64,000 nucleotides of DNA, taken from NCBI RefSeq assembly GCF_038070005.1, contig NZ_JBBPCO010000002.1, positions 124,001 through 188,000 of the forward strand, read 5' to 3'. The stretch is from Thermithiobacillus plumbiphilus (GTDB lineage: Bacteria > Pseudomonadota > Gammaproteobacteria > Acidithiobacillales > Thermithiobacillaceae). The notes under the pieces are model-generated. The model was not told where the DNA came from, made no database searches, and saw nothing but the letters and a program-made list of their open reading frames with translations. Position numbers and translations under genes: made by a program. Shown here one piece after another: positions 24,278-31,529 of this stretch (position 1 is the first letter of the stretch; the number at the start of each line of letters is the position of its first letter).

Positions 24278-25393
24278 ATGAGTCATTCGATTGATTATCT
24301 CGTGGTAGGCGCTGGTTTTGCCGGGAGCATCGTGGCCGAGCGGCTGGCCAGTGCCGGCCGGCAGGTGCTCATCATCGACAAGCGCCCGCATGTGGCGGGG
24401 AATGCCTATGATGAATACGATGCCCATGGCGTGCTGATCCATCGTTACGGCCCGCACATCTTTCACACCAATGCCCCGCGCATTGTCGAGTACCTGTCGC
24501 AGTTCACGCAGTGGCGTCCCTACGAGCACCGGGTGCTGGCCGAAGTGAATGACCAGCTATTGCCCATGCCCATCAACCGCGATACCGTCAACCGCCTCTA
24601 TAGGCTGGATCTGGATGAAGCCGGCGTGCAGGCCTTTTTTGAAAAGGTGCGCGAGCCGCGTGATCCGGTGCGTACCAGCGAGGATGTGGTGCTCAACAGC
24701 GTCGGGCGGGACCTGTACGAGAAGTTCTTCATGAACTACACCCGCAAGCAGTGGGGCCTGGATCCTTCCGAGCTTGCCGCGGGCGTGGCCGCGCGCATCC
24801 CGGTGCGCACCAATCAGGATGATCGCTACTTCACCGACAGCCATCAGGTCATGCCCCTGCACGGCTATACCCGCATGTTCGAGCGCATGCTCGATCATCC
24901 CAACATCCGGGTGGAAGTGGGCGTGGACTTCGATGCCATCCGCGATCAGGTCCAGGCCGGGCACATCGTCTACACCGGTCCGATCGATGCCTACTTCAAC
25001 TACTGCTTTGGCAAGCTGCCCTATCGCTCCCTGCGCTTTGAACACGAGCACCTGGCTGACACCCCGCAGTACCAGGCCGTCGGCACGGTCAACTACCCCA
25101 ACCGCCATGCCTATACCCGCATCACCGAGTTCAAGCATCTCACTGGCCAGGCGCACCCGGGCACCAGCATCGTGCGCGAGTATCCCGAAGCCGAGGGCGA
25201 TCCCTATTACCCCATCCCGCGCCCCGAGAACGAGGCCCTGTTCAAGCGCTACCAGGAACTCGCCGAGCAGGAGGCGAATGTCAGCTTCGTCGGTCGACTC
25301 GCCCAGTACCGCTACTACAACATGGACCAGGTCGCCGCCGCTGCTTTGAAGGCCGCGGAGAACATCCTCAGCCGCATGAAGGCCGTTGCCTGA
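24278..25393 (+). CDS. glf: UDP-galactopyranose mutase
   Basis: A 371-residue flavoprotein that interconverts UDP-galactopyranose and UDP-galactofuranose. Seen: FAD-binding YLVVGAGFAGSIVAERLA (about 6-23), LIIDKRPHVAGNAYD, HRYGPHIFHTN, and the substrate region FFMNYTRKQWGLDPSEL plus TRITEFKHLTGQ, all typical of Glf. ATG at 24278 follows an AGAGGAC ribosome site. It is 52 bases downstream of the glycosyltransferase, so probably cotranscribed. It links the Leloir genes opposite to production of galactofuranose-containing polysaccharide. Confidence 0.96.
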   Translation: MSHSIDYLVVGAGFAGSIVAERLASAGRQVLIIDKRPHVAGNAYDEYDAHGVLIHRYGPHIFHTNAPRIVEYLSQFTQWRPYEHRVLAEVNDQLLPMPINRDTVNRLYRLDLDEAGVQAFFEKVREPRDPVRTSEDVVLNSVGRDLYEKFFMNYTRKQWGLDPSELAAGVAARIPVRTNQDDRYFTDSHQVMPLHGYTRMFERMLDHPNIRVEVGVDFDAIRDQVQAGHIVYTGPIDAYFNYCFGKLPYRSLRFEHEHLADTPQYQAVGTVNYPNRHAYTRITEFKHLTGQAHPGTSIVREYPEAEGDPYYPIPRPENEALFKRYQELAEQEANVSFVGRLAQYRYYNMDQVAAAALKAAENILSRMKAVA

Positions 25394-25395
25394 GA

Positions 25396-25420
25396 AAAGG
25401 GGGCTCATCGAGCCCCCTTT
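25396..25420. terminator. bidirectional intrinsic terminator after glf
   Basis: AAAGGGGGCT-CATCG-AGCCCCCTTT: strong GC stem flanked by A and T runs, between convergent glf and the GH1-RmlD gene. Confidence 0.9.
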
Positions 25421-25437
25421 GCTTGCGTTTCCCAGGG

Positions 25438-27726
25438 TCAGGAGGTTTGCGCGGCCCTGCCGGGCAGGTTGACACCGCTCATGGCCATGCCCGCTCGCCA
25501 GTCCACCTCGCACTCCGCCAGATATCGACCCAGACTTCTTTCCAGGCTGGGCAGCAGAATGCCCCGCTCACTGCTCAAGGCACTGAAGCGTGGCCGGGGA
25601 GCCGGCAAGTTCAGATCGGCCAGGGTGCAACCGACCACGCCATGACCGCTGAGACCTGCCGCTTCGGCCGAGCAGCGCGCCAGTTCCGCCCAACTGATCT
25701 GGCCCTGGTTGCTCAGATGCCAGATGCCGCTATCCCGGTCGATCAACAGGTCCAGACAGGCATTCACCAGGTCCGGCACATAGGTCGGCGATACGGTGGT
25801 GTCTTCAAGGGCTGTGAAGGTTTTACCGGCGGCCAGGGTGCGCAAGGCCTGGGTGACGAAGTTGTATTCGTCCCAGGGACCGAAGAATGAACTGGTGCGG
25901 ATCACCAGTGCCGACGGACAATGGGCAAGTACCAGCCTTTCCGCTTCCGCCTTGCTCTGCCCATAGACATTCAGCGGCATGACTGCATCATTTTCGCGGT
26001 AGGGGGCCTCGCTGCTGCCATCAAACACCAGGTCCGAGGAAAAGGTCAGCAGTTGCAGGCCGAGCTCCTGGCAGGCCTGCGCCAGAATGCTGGGCCCCAG
26101 GGTGTTTTCGCGGAAGCAGTGTTCGCGATCCGTTTCCGCATCGTCTACCCGCACATAGCCGGCGGCATTCACCACCGCCCAGGCATTGAGAGAAGAAAGT
26201 TTGGCCTTTACCGAAGCCTCATCGGCGATGTCCATGTCCTCGCGCCCGAGCAGGCGGTGCGGAATGCCACGCAGGCAGCAAAGACGGGCGAAGGCCCGGC
26301 CCAGGGTGCCGCGGGCGCCAAGGATTACCAGGGTACGAGAGGCCTTGAGCCGGGCCAGACGGTTGGATTCCATGCTTGCTTCCATGCGTGCCTCGATGCG
26401 CTGGTCCACGCCCGAATCAGGTTCACAGACGCCATAGATCAGCCGTTGCGGGCGCTCCCACCAACCCGGCGAGTCCATGAGCGGATGATCCGGACGCCGC
26501 CCCTCGCTCAGCTCACGCAGCATGCTGGCCAGCGCCGTGGGACGTACCTGCGCGCCACTGACATCGAAAACGCCGGGCTCATAGTGGCCTTCCATGCGTG
26601 TCACCAGTGTATGCCAATCATAAGCCCCAAGCAGGGACCAGGCCGTCACGGCACGCAGGTCAACGCCTTCCTGCCTCAGCGCCACGGCAGCATCCCAGAC
26701 GGCCATGAACCAGCGCAACTGCTCCTCGCGGGTGCAGCCGTTATGCACTTCCGTCACCGCCATGGGCAAGTGATAGCGGTCCCAGCACTCTCGCAGCAGG
26801 GCCTTGGGGCCATTGAGCCCGAGTGTCCGCACCCGCACGGATTCGACATCGGCATAGCGATCCCGGCCATTGCCCCCGTGCGTGTGCGTCGGGTAAAACT
26901 CCAGGCGGTGATCCAGAAAGCGCTCGCTGGAGAGATAGTAATTCAGGCCCATGATGTCCGGCTGGCAGGCATTTTCCCTGAACCAGAGGATGTCGGCTTC
27001 GGGTTGACCATTTTCGAGCAGAAAATCCCAGAGCGTGTGCTGACTGTCGATTCGCCCAGTGAGCAGGTCGAAGCTCAACCAGCGCCGCTCGTTCTGGAAA
27101 TCCGCTTCGTAGGCCAGCGGTGGGGTGCTGAAAATCTTGGCCAGATCCTCCGTCTGCACCAGCAGGGCATCGGGATTGATGGCGCGGATGGCCTGCATGG
27201 ACTCGACCACCGCCCGGCACTGTACGAACAGGGCCTGCAGCATGCTTTCGTAGCTGTGGTGATGGGGATACCAGTGACCGTAGAGGCCGCTGAAGCGCGC
27301 CGTGGTGAGCGGCTCATTGACCGGGGTATAGTATTTCACCCAGGGATAACGCTCGGCAAAGGCGCGTGCATATGCCGCCAGCCGGCCCGGAAAGGCCGGG
27401 TCGAGCAGATTGGTATCGCGTGGCCCGCTGCCGTGATGCACGAAACCCACGATGGGTTCGATGCCCAGTTCCCGCAGGCGGTTCAGGCGTTCATCCGCCC
27501 AGCGCCAGTCCGCGTTGTCGATGCCGTCCGGCGCGGTGCGTTCCCAGAGCACGGGATAGCGCAGCGCCTTGATGCCCAAGGATGCGAAAAGATCGAGATC
27601 CTCTAGGCGCCAGGCGTGTCCATTACGTTCCATCTGGTCAAAATAGTCATCATTGACCCGGTTGACGGTGCATTCCACACCGCCCCACAGCTCAGGCGCG
27701 GACTGCTCATGGGTGAAAAATGCCAT
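25438..27726 (-). CDS. GH1-like glycosidase fused to RmlD-type sugar-nucleotide reductase
   Basis: A 762-residue two-domain protein. Residues about 1-430 are a family 1 glycosidase-like TIM barrel: YYTPVNEPLTTARFSGLYG carries the acid/base NEP Glu, and AVTEVHNGCTREEQ holds the nucleophile position (T-E-V-H-N-G, altered from T-E-N-G). After a linker, about 495-762 form a short-chain reductase like RmlD: VILGARGTLGRAFARL (NAD(P) loop), FSSDLVFDGS and YGQSK (Tyr-x3-Lys). RmlD reduces dTDP-4-keto-rhamnose. The fusion next to glf suggests a role in cell-surface glycan assembly. ATG at 27726 (MAFFTHEQSAPELWGGVECT) is the domain start. Domain calls firm; reaction inferred. Confidence 0.85.
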   Translation of the reverse strand: MAFFTHEQSAPELWGGVECTVNRVNDDYFDQMERNGHAWRLEDLDLFASLGIKALRYPVLWERTAPDGIDNADWRWADERLNRLRELGIEPIVGFVHHGSGPRDTNLLDPAFPGRLAAYARAFAERYPWVKYYTPVNEPLTTARFSGLYGHWYPHHHSYESMLQALFVQCRAVVESMQAIRAINPDALLVQTEDLAKIFSTPPLAYEADFQNERRWLSFDLLTGRIDSQHTLWDFLLENGQPEADILWFRENACQPDIMGLNYYLSSERFLDHRLEFYPTHTHGGNGRDRYADVESVRVRTLGLNGPKALLRECWDRYHLPMAVTEVHNGCTREEQLRWFMAVWDAAVALRQEGVDLRAVTAWSLLGAYDWHTLVTRMEGHYEPGVFDVSGAQVRPTALASMLRELSEGRRPDHPLMDSPGWWERPQRLIYGVCEPDSGVDQRIEARMEASMESNRLARLKASRTLVILGARGTLGRAFARLCCLRGIPHRLLGREDMDIADEASVKAKLSSLNAWAVVNAAGYVRVDDAETDREHCFRENTLGPSILAQACQELGLQLLTFSSDLVFDGSSEAPYRENDAVMPLNVYGQSKAEAERLVLAHCPSALVIRTSSFFGPWDEYNFVTQALRTLAAGKTFTALEDTTVSPTYVPDLVNACLDLLIDRDSGIWHLSNQGQISWAELARCSAEAAGLSGHGVVGCTLADLNLPAPRPRFSALSSERGILLPSLERSLGRYLAECEVDWRAGMAMSGVNLPGRAAQTS

Positions 27727-28043
27727 TATCTGTTTCTCCTGGCCAGTGCAGACCAGATGCGGTCTGGCAATTGAAATCAGGGCCAGTCTAGCAACCCGCC
27801 AAGCCGGCTTCATCGACCATATTAAGGATGCAGAAACAAGGAGATATGGACGATCAAAGGCTTTTGGCGCTTGCGCGGAGCCGGGAACTGACGGTGGATC
27901 TTGCCAAATAGGCCGTCAGCAAAGGAAAAAAGGCTTCAGCCTTGCAGGAAATGCCGACTTCGGCAGGGATGGCGGTATTGACGGATGAGGGAATTACTGG
28001 CTTCGGCAAGCTGCGCTCCACTGGCGTGGAGCGCTTCAGGGCT
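27727..28043. other. intergenic region without a recognised gene
   Basis: 317 bases. It should contain the promoter of the GH1-RmlD gene. An AGGAGATATG at 27839 could start a 21-codon frame (27846-27911) with no recognisable homology. A perfect 8-base stem with 6-base loop (28013-28034, GCGCTCCA...TGGAGCGC) lies just after the cold-shock gene stop and may act in its termination, though no T-run follows. Confidence 0.5.
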
Positions 28044-28253
28044 TCAGCCGTTGACGGGAACGACTCGGCTGGTCTGCAGGCCTTTCGGTCCACGGGTAGT
28101 TTCAAATTCCACCTTCTGCCCTTCGCTCAGGGTCTTGAACCCGGAGGCCTCGATGGAGGAAAAATGGGTAAACACATCTTCTCCACCGTCGACAGGGGTG
28201 ATGAAGCCATAGCCTTTTGCGTCATTGAACCATTTCACGGTACCGATTTGCAT
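28044..28253 (-). CDS. cold-shock (CspA-family) RNA chaperone
   Basis: A 69-residue single cold-shock domain. RNP1 is KGYGFITPV and RNP2 DVFTHFSSI; the protein begins [17 protein letters not shown] and ends [14 protein letters not shown], all family-typical. It binds single-stranded RNA and DNA and melts secondary structure. The 232 bases between its start and the divergent zincin gene leave room for the long 5' leader common to cold-shock mRNAs. Confidence 0.97.
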   Translation of the reverse strand: MQIGTVKWFNDAKGYGFITPVDGGEDVFTHFSSIEASGFKTLSEGQKVEFETTRGPKGLQTSRVVPVNG

Positions 28254-28485
28254 AGTGTCCTCATTTACGTTTTAGAGCCAGTGCCTTATGCTTGTTGGAT
28301 GCTTCGGAAGATTCGAAGAGTCGCGTTGTGCGTACCGTGCGCGGGCGCCAAACCTGCCTCCCTTCCTCCTTTTGCAGCCGATCCCGAATGTGCTTCGGTT
28401 ACATGTTTTTTAGACCCCACTTGTCCTGCTAACAATAAGCCTTTAGTTCTAAGATCAGTCTTTGGGGGTGTAGGATGAGTTCTAC

Positions 28486-28878
28486 ATGGAATTGAATGTC
28501 ATTTCGGATCAAATATTTAGCGATGCCGCTGAAAACGCGGTGGCGACTTTGCCGGACTGGGTGCAAAAGGAACTCGAAAACATCATTTTTGTCGTCGAGG
28601 CCTTTCCGGACCCGGACATACAGGCACAATTCGCCACGGAAAGCCCCTATGATCTGCTCGGGCTGTATACGGGCACGCCCTTACCGATGCGCGCCGCCTA
28701 TTATGGTTTTGGCAACCTGCCGGACATCATCCATCTGTATCGCGAGCCCATTCTGGCCTATTGCGAGGAAACCGGCGTGACGCTGGCGGATTGTGTGCGG
28801 CATGTGGTGGTGCACGAGGTGGGACACTACCTCGGGCTGTCGGATGCCGACATGGAAGAAATCGAAAACCGCCCCTGA
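28486..28878 (+). CDS. zincin-like metallopeptidase family protein
   Basis: A 130-residue minimal zincin of the possible-zinc-metallopeptidase family (PF06262). The catalytic motif VVVHEVGHYLGLSD sits near the C-terminus (H-E-x2-H with third ligand Asp). The upstream DLLGLYTGTPL and PDIIHLYREPIL segments are characteristic. No signal peptide. Cellular substrate is unknown for the family. ATG at 28486 (MELNVISDQIFSDAAENAVATL). Confidence 0.88.
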   Translation: MELNVISDQIFSDAAENAVATLPDWVQKELENIIFVVEAFPDPDIQAQFATESPYDLLGLYTGTPLPMRAAYYGFGNLPDIIHLYREPILAYCEETGVTLADCVRHVVVHEVGHYLGLSDADMEEIENRP

Positions 28879-28929
28879 GAGGCGGAAAGAAGCGGGCGGA
28901 CTGATACGCCCGCTTCCAGGATGCGGATA

Positions 28930-29232
28930 TCAGGATTTCTTGCTGGCCTGAGCTTCCTGGCCTGTACCCTGCCTGTAGGCAATCTCGGCCTGTATGCGGG
29001 CCTCTTTCGCCATTTTCTCGGCCTTTTCAAAATCGCCGGCCTGCATGGCAGCCTGTGCATCCTTGAGCAGCTTGTCGGTCGTCGTCCAGAGATAATGGAT
29101 GCTGTCCGTCTTCTTGGCGGCCTCCTGGGCAGCCTGCAGAGCGGCCTGCGCGCTCGCCTGGTCTGCCGCCAGGGCAGGGGTGGCCGCCATCAAGGTCATG
29201 CCTGTCGCAAAAGCAATCAATGAATCTTTCAT
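28930..29232 (-). CDS. periplasmic SoxXA-binding-like (SoxK-type) protein
   Basis: A 100-residue secreted helical protein with a Sec signal peptide (MKDSLIAFATGMTLMAATPALA, cut after ALA). The mature part is Ala/Lys-rich: AQAALQAAQEAAKKTDSIHYLWTTTDKLL then DAQAAMQAGDFEKAEKMAKEARIQAE. This pattern (W..T.KLLK.A.AA...GDF.KA..LA..A) is that of SoxXA-binding proteins, which assist the thiosulfate-oxidising SoxXA cytochrome. No other sox gene is near, so the assignment could also be a generic DUF4398-like helical protein. Confidence 0.65.
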   Translation of the reverse strand: MKDSLIAFATGMTLMAATPALAADQASAQAALQAAQEAAKKTDSIHYLWTTTDKLLKDAQAAMQAGDFEKAEKMAKEARIQAEIAYRQGTGQEAQASKKS

Positions 29233-29417
29233 GCATTACTCTCCTGGTGGTTTGCTGGCTGCGTCTTCCCGTATTGTCTCAGCATAGTTCCTCATTCCCG
29301 CCTTGCCAAGGAAGCAGAGGCAAAACCCGCACTTGTGCTCCTTTGGCGCCGGCTGAATTGTGATATAGTACGGGGCAATTTGGCCCGCCGTACAGGCCGG
29401 GCGTACGGGATTTTGAG

Positions 29418-29897
29418 ATGATTGACGCTGATGGATACCGTCCCAATGTGGGGATGATCATTTGTAACGAGAAGGACGAGGTTTTCTGGGCCCGGCGCAT
29501 TGGCGAGACTTCCTGGCAGTTTCCCCAGGGGGGCATGTTGCCGCACGAGAGCCCGGAAGAGGCGATGTTCCGCGAATTGAAGGAGGAGGTGGGGATCGAC
29601 TGCGTGCGCATCATCGGTCGCACCCGCGACTGGTTGCGCTACGACCTGCCACATAACTATGGCCGGCGACGTCATCGCGGGCGCTACCGGGGCCAGAAGC
29701 AGATCTGGTTTCTGCTGCGGTTCTGTGGTGACGAGCGCCAGATCAATGTGGCCACCACCAAGCCCGAGTTTGATGACTGGCGCTGGGTGGATTACTGGAT
29801 GCCGGTGCAGGAGATCATCGAGTTCAAGCGGCAGGTGTATCAGCAGGCGCTCGGAGAACTGGCGCCGCTGCTGGGCAAGGAGATGAAACCAGGCTGA
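29418..29897 (+). CDS. rppH: RNA pyrophosphohydrolase
   Basis: A 159-residue Nudix hydrolase that removes pyrophosphate from the 5' end of mRNA and starts decay. It begins [17 protein letters not shown], and the Nudix box is [20 protein letters not shown] with EEVG after it; [14 protein letters not shown] and [11 protein letters not shown] are RppH-specific. Length matches E. coli RppH closely. Followed by a terminator at 29955. Confidence 0.97.
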   Translation: MIDADGYRPNVGMIICNEKDEVFWARRIGETSWQFPQGGMLPHESPEEAMFRELKEEVGIDCVRIIGRTRDWLRYDLPHNYGRRRHRGRYRGQKQIWFLLRFCGDERQINVATTKPEFDDWRWVDYWMPVQEIIEFKRQVYQQALGELAPLLGKEMKPG

Positions 29898-29954
29898 TTC
29901 CGCAACGAGAGCTCAAGACTTGAGGCGCTGGCAGCTGCAAGCAGCCTCGATTCC

Positions 29955-29988
29955 AACCCGGATGTCTCTGGCGACATCCGGGTTTTTT
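29955..29988 (+). terminator. intrinsic terminator of rppH
   Basis: CCCGGATGTC-TCTGGC-GACATCCGGG followed by TTTTTT; 10-base perfect stem. Confidence 0.93.
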
Positions 29989-30006
29989 GTGTCTGGGCTC
30001 CCGCAA

Positions 30007-30111
30007 TTACTTCATGGCACGCCAGGTCCAGAATCCCATGACCCCGATGGCGCCAACCACAGTGAGAAGGGACAACACGCCGACAGAATTTCCAAGCAGT
30101 GCGTTCAACAT
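30007..30111 (-). CDS. 34-residue single-pass membrane protein (DUF3149-like)
   Basis: Too short for ordinary ORF cut-offs. Reads MLNALLGNSVGVLSLLTVVG then AIGVMGFWTWRAMK: a short polar head, one hydrophobic helix (about 10-28) and a basic end. GGAG lies eight bases before the ATG. The G-x-L-S-L-x-x-x-x-G arrangement resembles DUF3149 small proteins of proteobacteria. A second, related mini-gene follows at 30224. Function unknown. Confidence 0.65.
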   Translation of the reverse strand: MLNALLGNSVGVLSLLTVVGAIGVMGFWTWRAMK

Positions 30112-30223
30112 CTTCGTATCTCCACGGATGGGTAAGTCACCCGTACATATTAATACCTAAATATCTTATTACTGTAAAGCGTTTTTCAGGAGGAGAGTTC
30201 ATCTTCTCTGGAGCAGTCGCGAG

Positions 30224-30343
30224 CTAGCCGCCCCGCGCCTTGATCAGTAGAAACACGGCAAGCCCGATCAGCACGGCAAAGATGCCAAGGGTCGCAAAGA
30301 GAGTGATCAGGCCGGTTTCGGAATGAAAGAAGAAGTTGAACAT
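30224..30343 (-). CDS. 39-residue single-pass membrane protein (DUF3149-like)
   Basis: Reads MFNFFFHSETGLITLFATLG, IFAVLIGLAVFLLIKARGG: aromatic N-terminus, one long hydrophobic helix and a basic C-terminus. A near-perfect GGAGGAAAC ribosome site precedes the ATG at 30343. Same general plan (E/N-x-G-L-x-x-L) as the protein at 30007, so the two may be paralogues, both on the minus strand between rppH and the gene at 30406. Confidence 0.7.
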   Translation of the reverse strand: MFNFFFHSETGLITLFATLGIFAVLIGLAVFLLIKARGG

Positions 30344-30405
30344 GTTTCCTCCGCAATCGCTTTCGGCTAGAGTGGAAACTGATTCATTTCGGGGAGTTAC
30401 ATAGT

Positions 30406-31023
30406 ATGCAGGAGTTGATCAGATTTTTCGACCGGGTCGTTTACTGGGTGGAAGGCGGCCAGGACCGGCCGGCAGTTTACTATATCCAGGATCGTGAGGC
30501 TGGAGGCGTGCTGGTCAATGCGCCGATCTTCTCGCCCGAGCGCCTGGCCTCCCTGCGCGCCGTGGCCGAGCCGAAATTCCTGTTTCTGCCCAGTCGCCTG
30601 GGTGCGCGGGACCTGGCTGCCTGGAAATCGGCGGGCCTGCAACTGGTGGCCTATGGGCACGAGGGCAGGGGGCTCGAGGCGCCCATGGACGTGGAACTCG
30701 ACAGCAAGACGCGCTTTACCCGCACCATCGATTTCCTGCCCATGTCCGGGCGCACGGCAGGCACTTGTGTGCTACGCCTGAAAAACAAGCCCGGCGCGCT
30801 GTTCTTCGGCCCGGCCCTGGAGCCGGGCGCGGATGGCTGGCCAACGCTTGTCCTGCACCCGGATGACCATTCCGCCGAGGCGCGACTCTTTGGCGTGCTG
30901 GGCCTGCAGGATCTCAGGTACGAATATGCCTTTACCGATCGCTTTGACCCCGAAACCACGCGCTATGGCCCGGGTGCGGATCAGGCCATCCAGCAGGCCG
31001 TCAATCAGTTCCTGGACCTTTGA
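30406..31023 (+). CDS. hypothetical protein, metallo-beta-lactamase-like fold without metal motif
   Basis: A 205-residue cytoplasmic protein. Alternating strands and helices (VVYWVEGGQDRPAVYYIQDR, GGVLVNAPIFSPERLASLRAV, KFLFLPSRLGARDLAAWKSAG, GALFFGPALEPGADGWPTLVLHPDDHS) recall an MBL-fold skeleton, with a terminal RFDPETTRYGPGADQAIQQA. The H-x-H-x-D-H signature is missing, so enzymatic activity is unlikely or different. It overlaps the end of psiE by 23 bases (convergent). I cannot name a family. Confidence 0.75.
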   Translation: MQELIRFFDRVVYWVEGGQDRPAVYYIQDREAGGVLVNAPIFSPERLASLRAVAEPKFLFLPSRLGARDLAAWKSAGLQLVAYGHEGRGLEAPMDVELDSKTRFTRTIDFLPMSGRTAGTCVLRLKNKPGALFFGPALEPGADGWPTLVLHPDDHSAEARLFGVLGLQDLRYEYAFTDRFDPETTRYGPGADQAIQQAVNQFLDL

Positions 31024-31459
31024 CGCGCTCCTTCGGCGGCGAGACCCGGATCGCCAGGGTACGCATGCCAACCAATACCAGCAACAGTGCCGCCAACGAC
31101 AGGATGTCCATCCATTGGAGGGTGTGGCCGTAAAGTCCGATCAAAAGTTCGCGCAGGATGAACACGATCGAGACGTCCGCCAGCACATGCAGGCGGATGC
31201 GGTGGAATTCGATGTAGTCGGTGAAGGTGCGAAACAGCTCGATCAGGACGAACACGCCAAGTACATTGATGACGAGCTGGTGTAGACCCTTCTCATTGCT
31301 GCCCTCGCCGCCGAGCGCGCCGGGGACGATCAGCCAGAGATCCTGGACCAGCCGGATGAAGCTCAGGGCCAGGGTCACCAGCATGACCAGTATCAATCCT
31401 ATGACCAGTAAATCGAGCAGCCAGCCATAGGCGCTCAGTGTGCTGCGCTTGAGGTCCAT
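31001..31459 (-). CDS. psiE: PsiE-family membrane protein
   Basis: A 152-residue inner-membrane protein with four hydrophobic helices (about 14-40, 65-85, 93-113, 117-136), starting MDLKRSTLSAYGWLLDLLV. The block VLGVFVLIELFRTFTDYIEFHRIRLHVLADVSIVFILRE is the core of phosphate-starvation-inducible PsiE proteins. Function of the family is unknown. ATG at 31459 follows an AGGGAGG site; the longer upstream frame is not family-like. Confidence 0.88.
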   Translation of the reverse strand: MDLKRSTLSAYGWLLDLLVIGLILVMLVTLALSFIRLVQDLWLIVPGALGGEGSNEKGLHQLVINVLGVFVLIELFRTFTDYIEFHRIRLHVLADVSIVFILRELLIGLYGHTLQWMDILSLAALLLVLVGMRTLAIRVSPPKERVKGPGTD

Positions 31460-31483
31460 CGTTCCTCCCTTTGTTATTCCATG

Positions 31484-31506
31484 AAAAAGGGCCCCTCGCG
31501 GGGCCC
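31484..31506 (-). terminator. intrinsic terminator of the pyruvate dehydrogenase operon
   Basis: GGGCCCC-GCGA-GGGGCCC followed by TTTTT on the minus strand, 24 bases after the E2-E3 stop. Confidence 0.92.
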
Positions 31507-31529
31507 CGGTGAACGCCTGGAGCACGGGC

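Noticed and set aside
27846-27911. 21-codon frame with AGGAGA ribosome site
   Set aside because: No hydrophobic segment, no recognisable pattern, and no support beyond the start signal.
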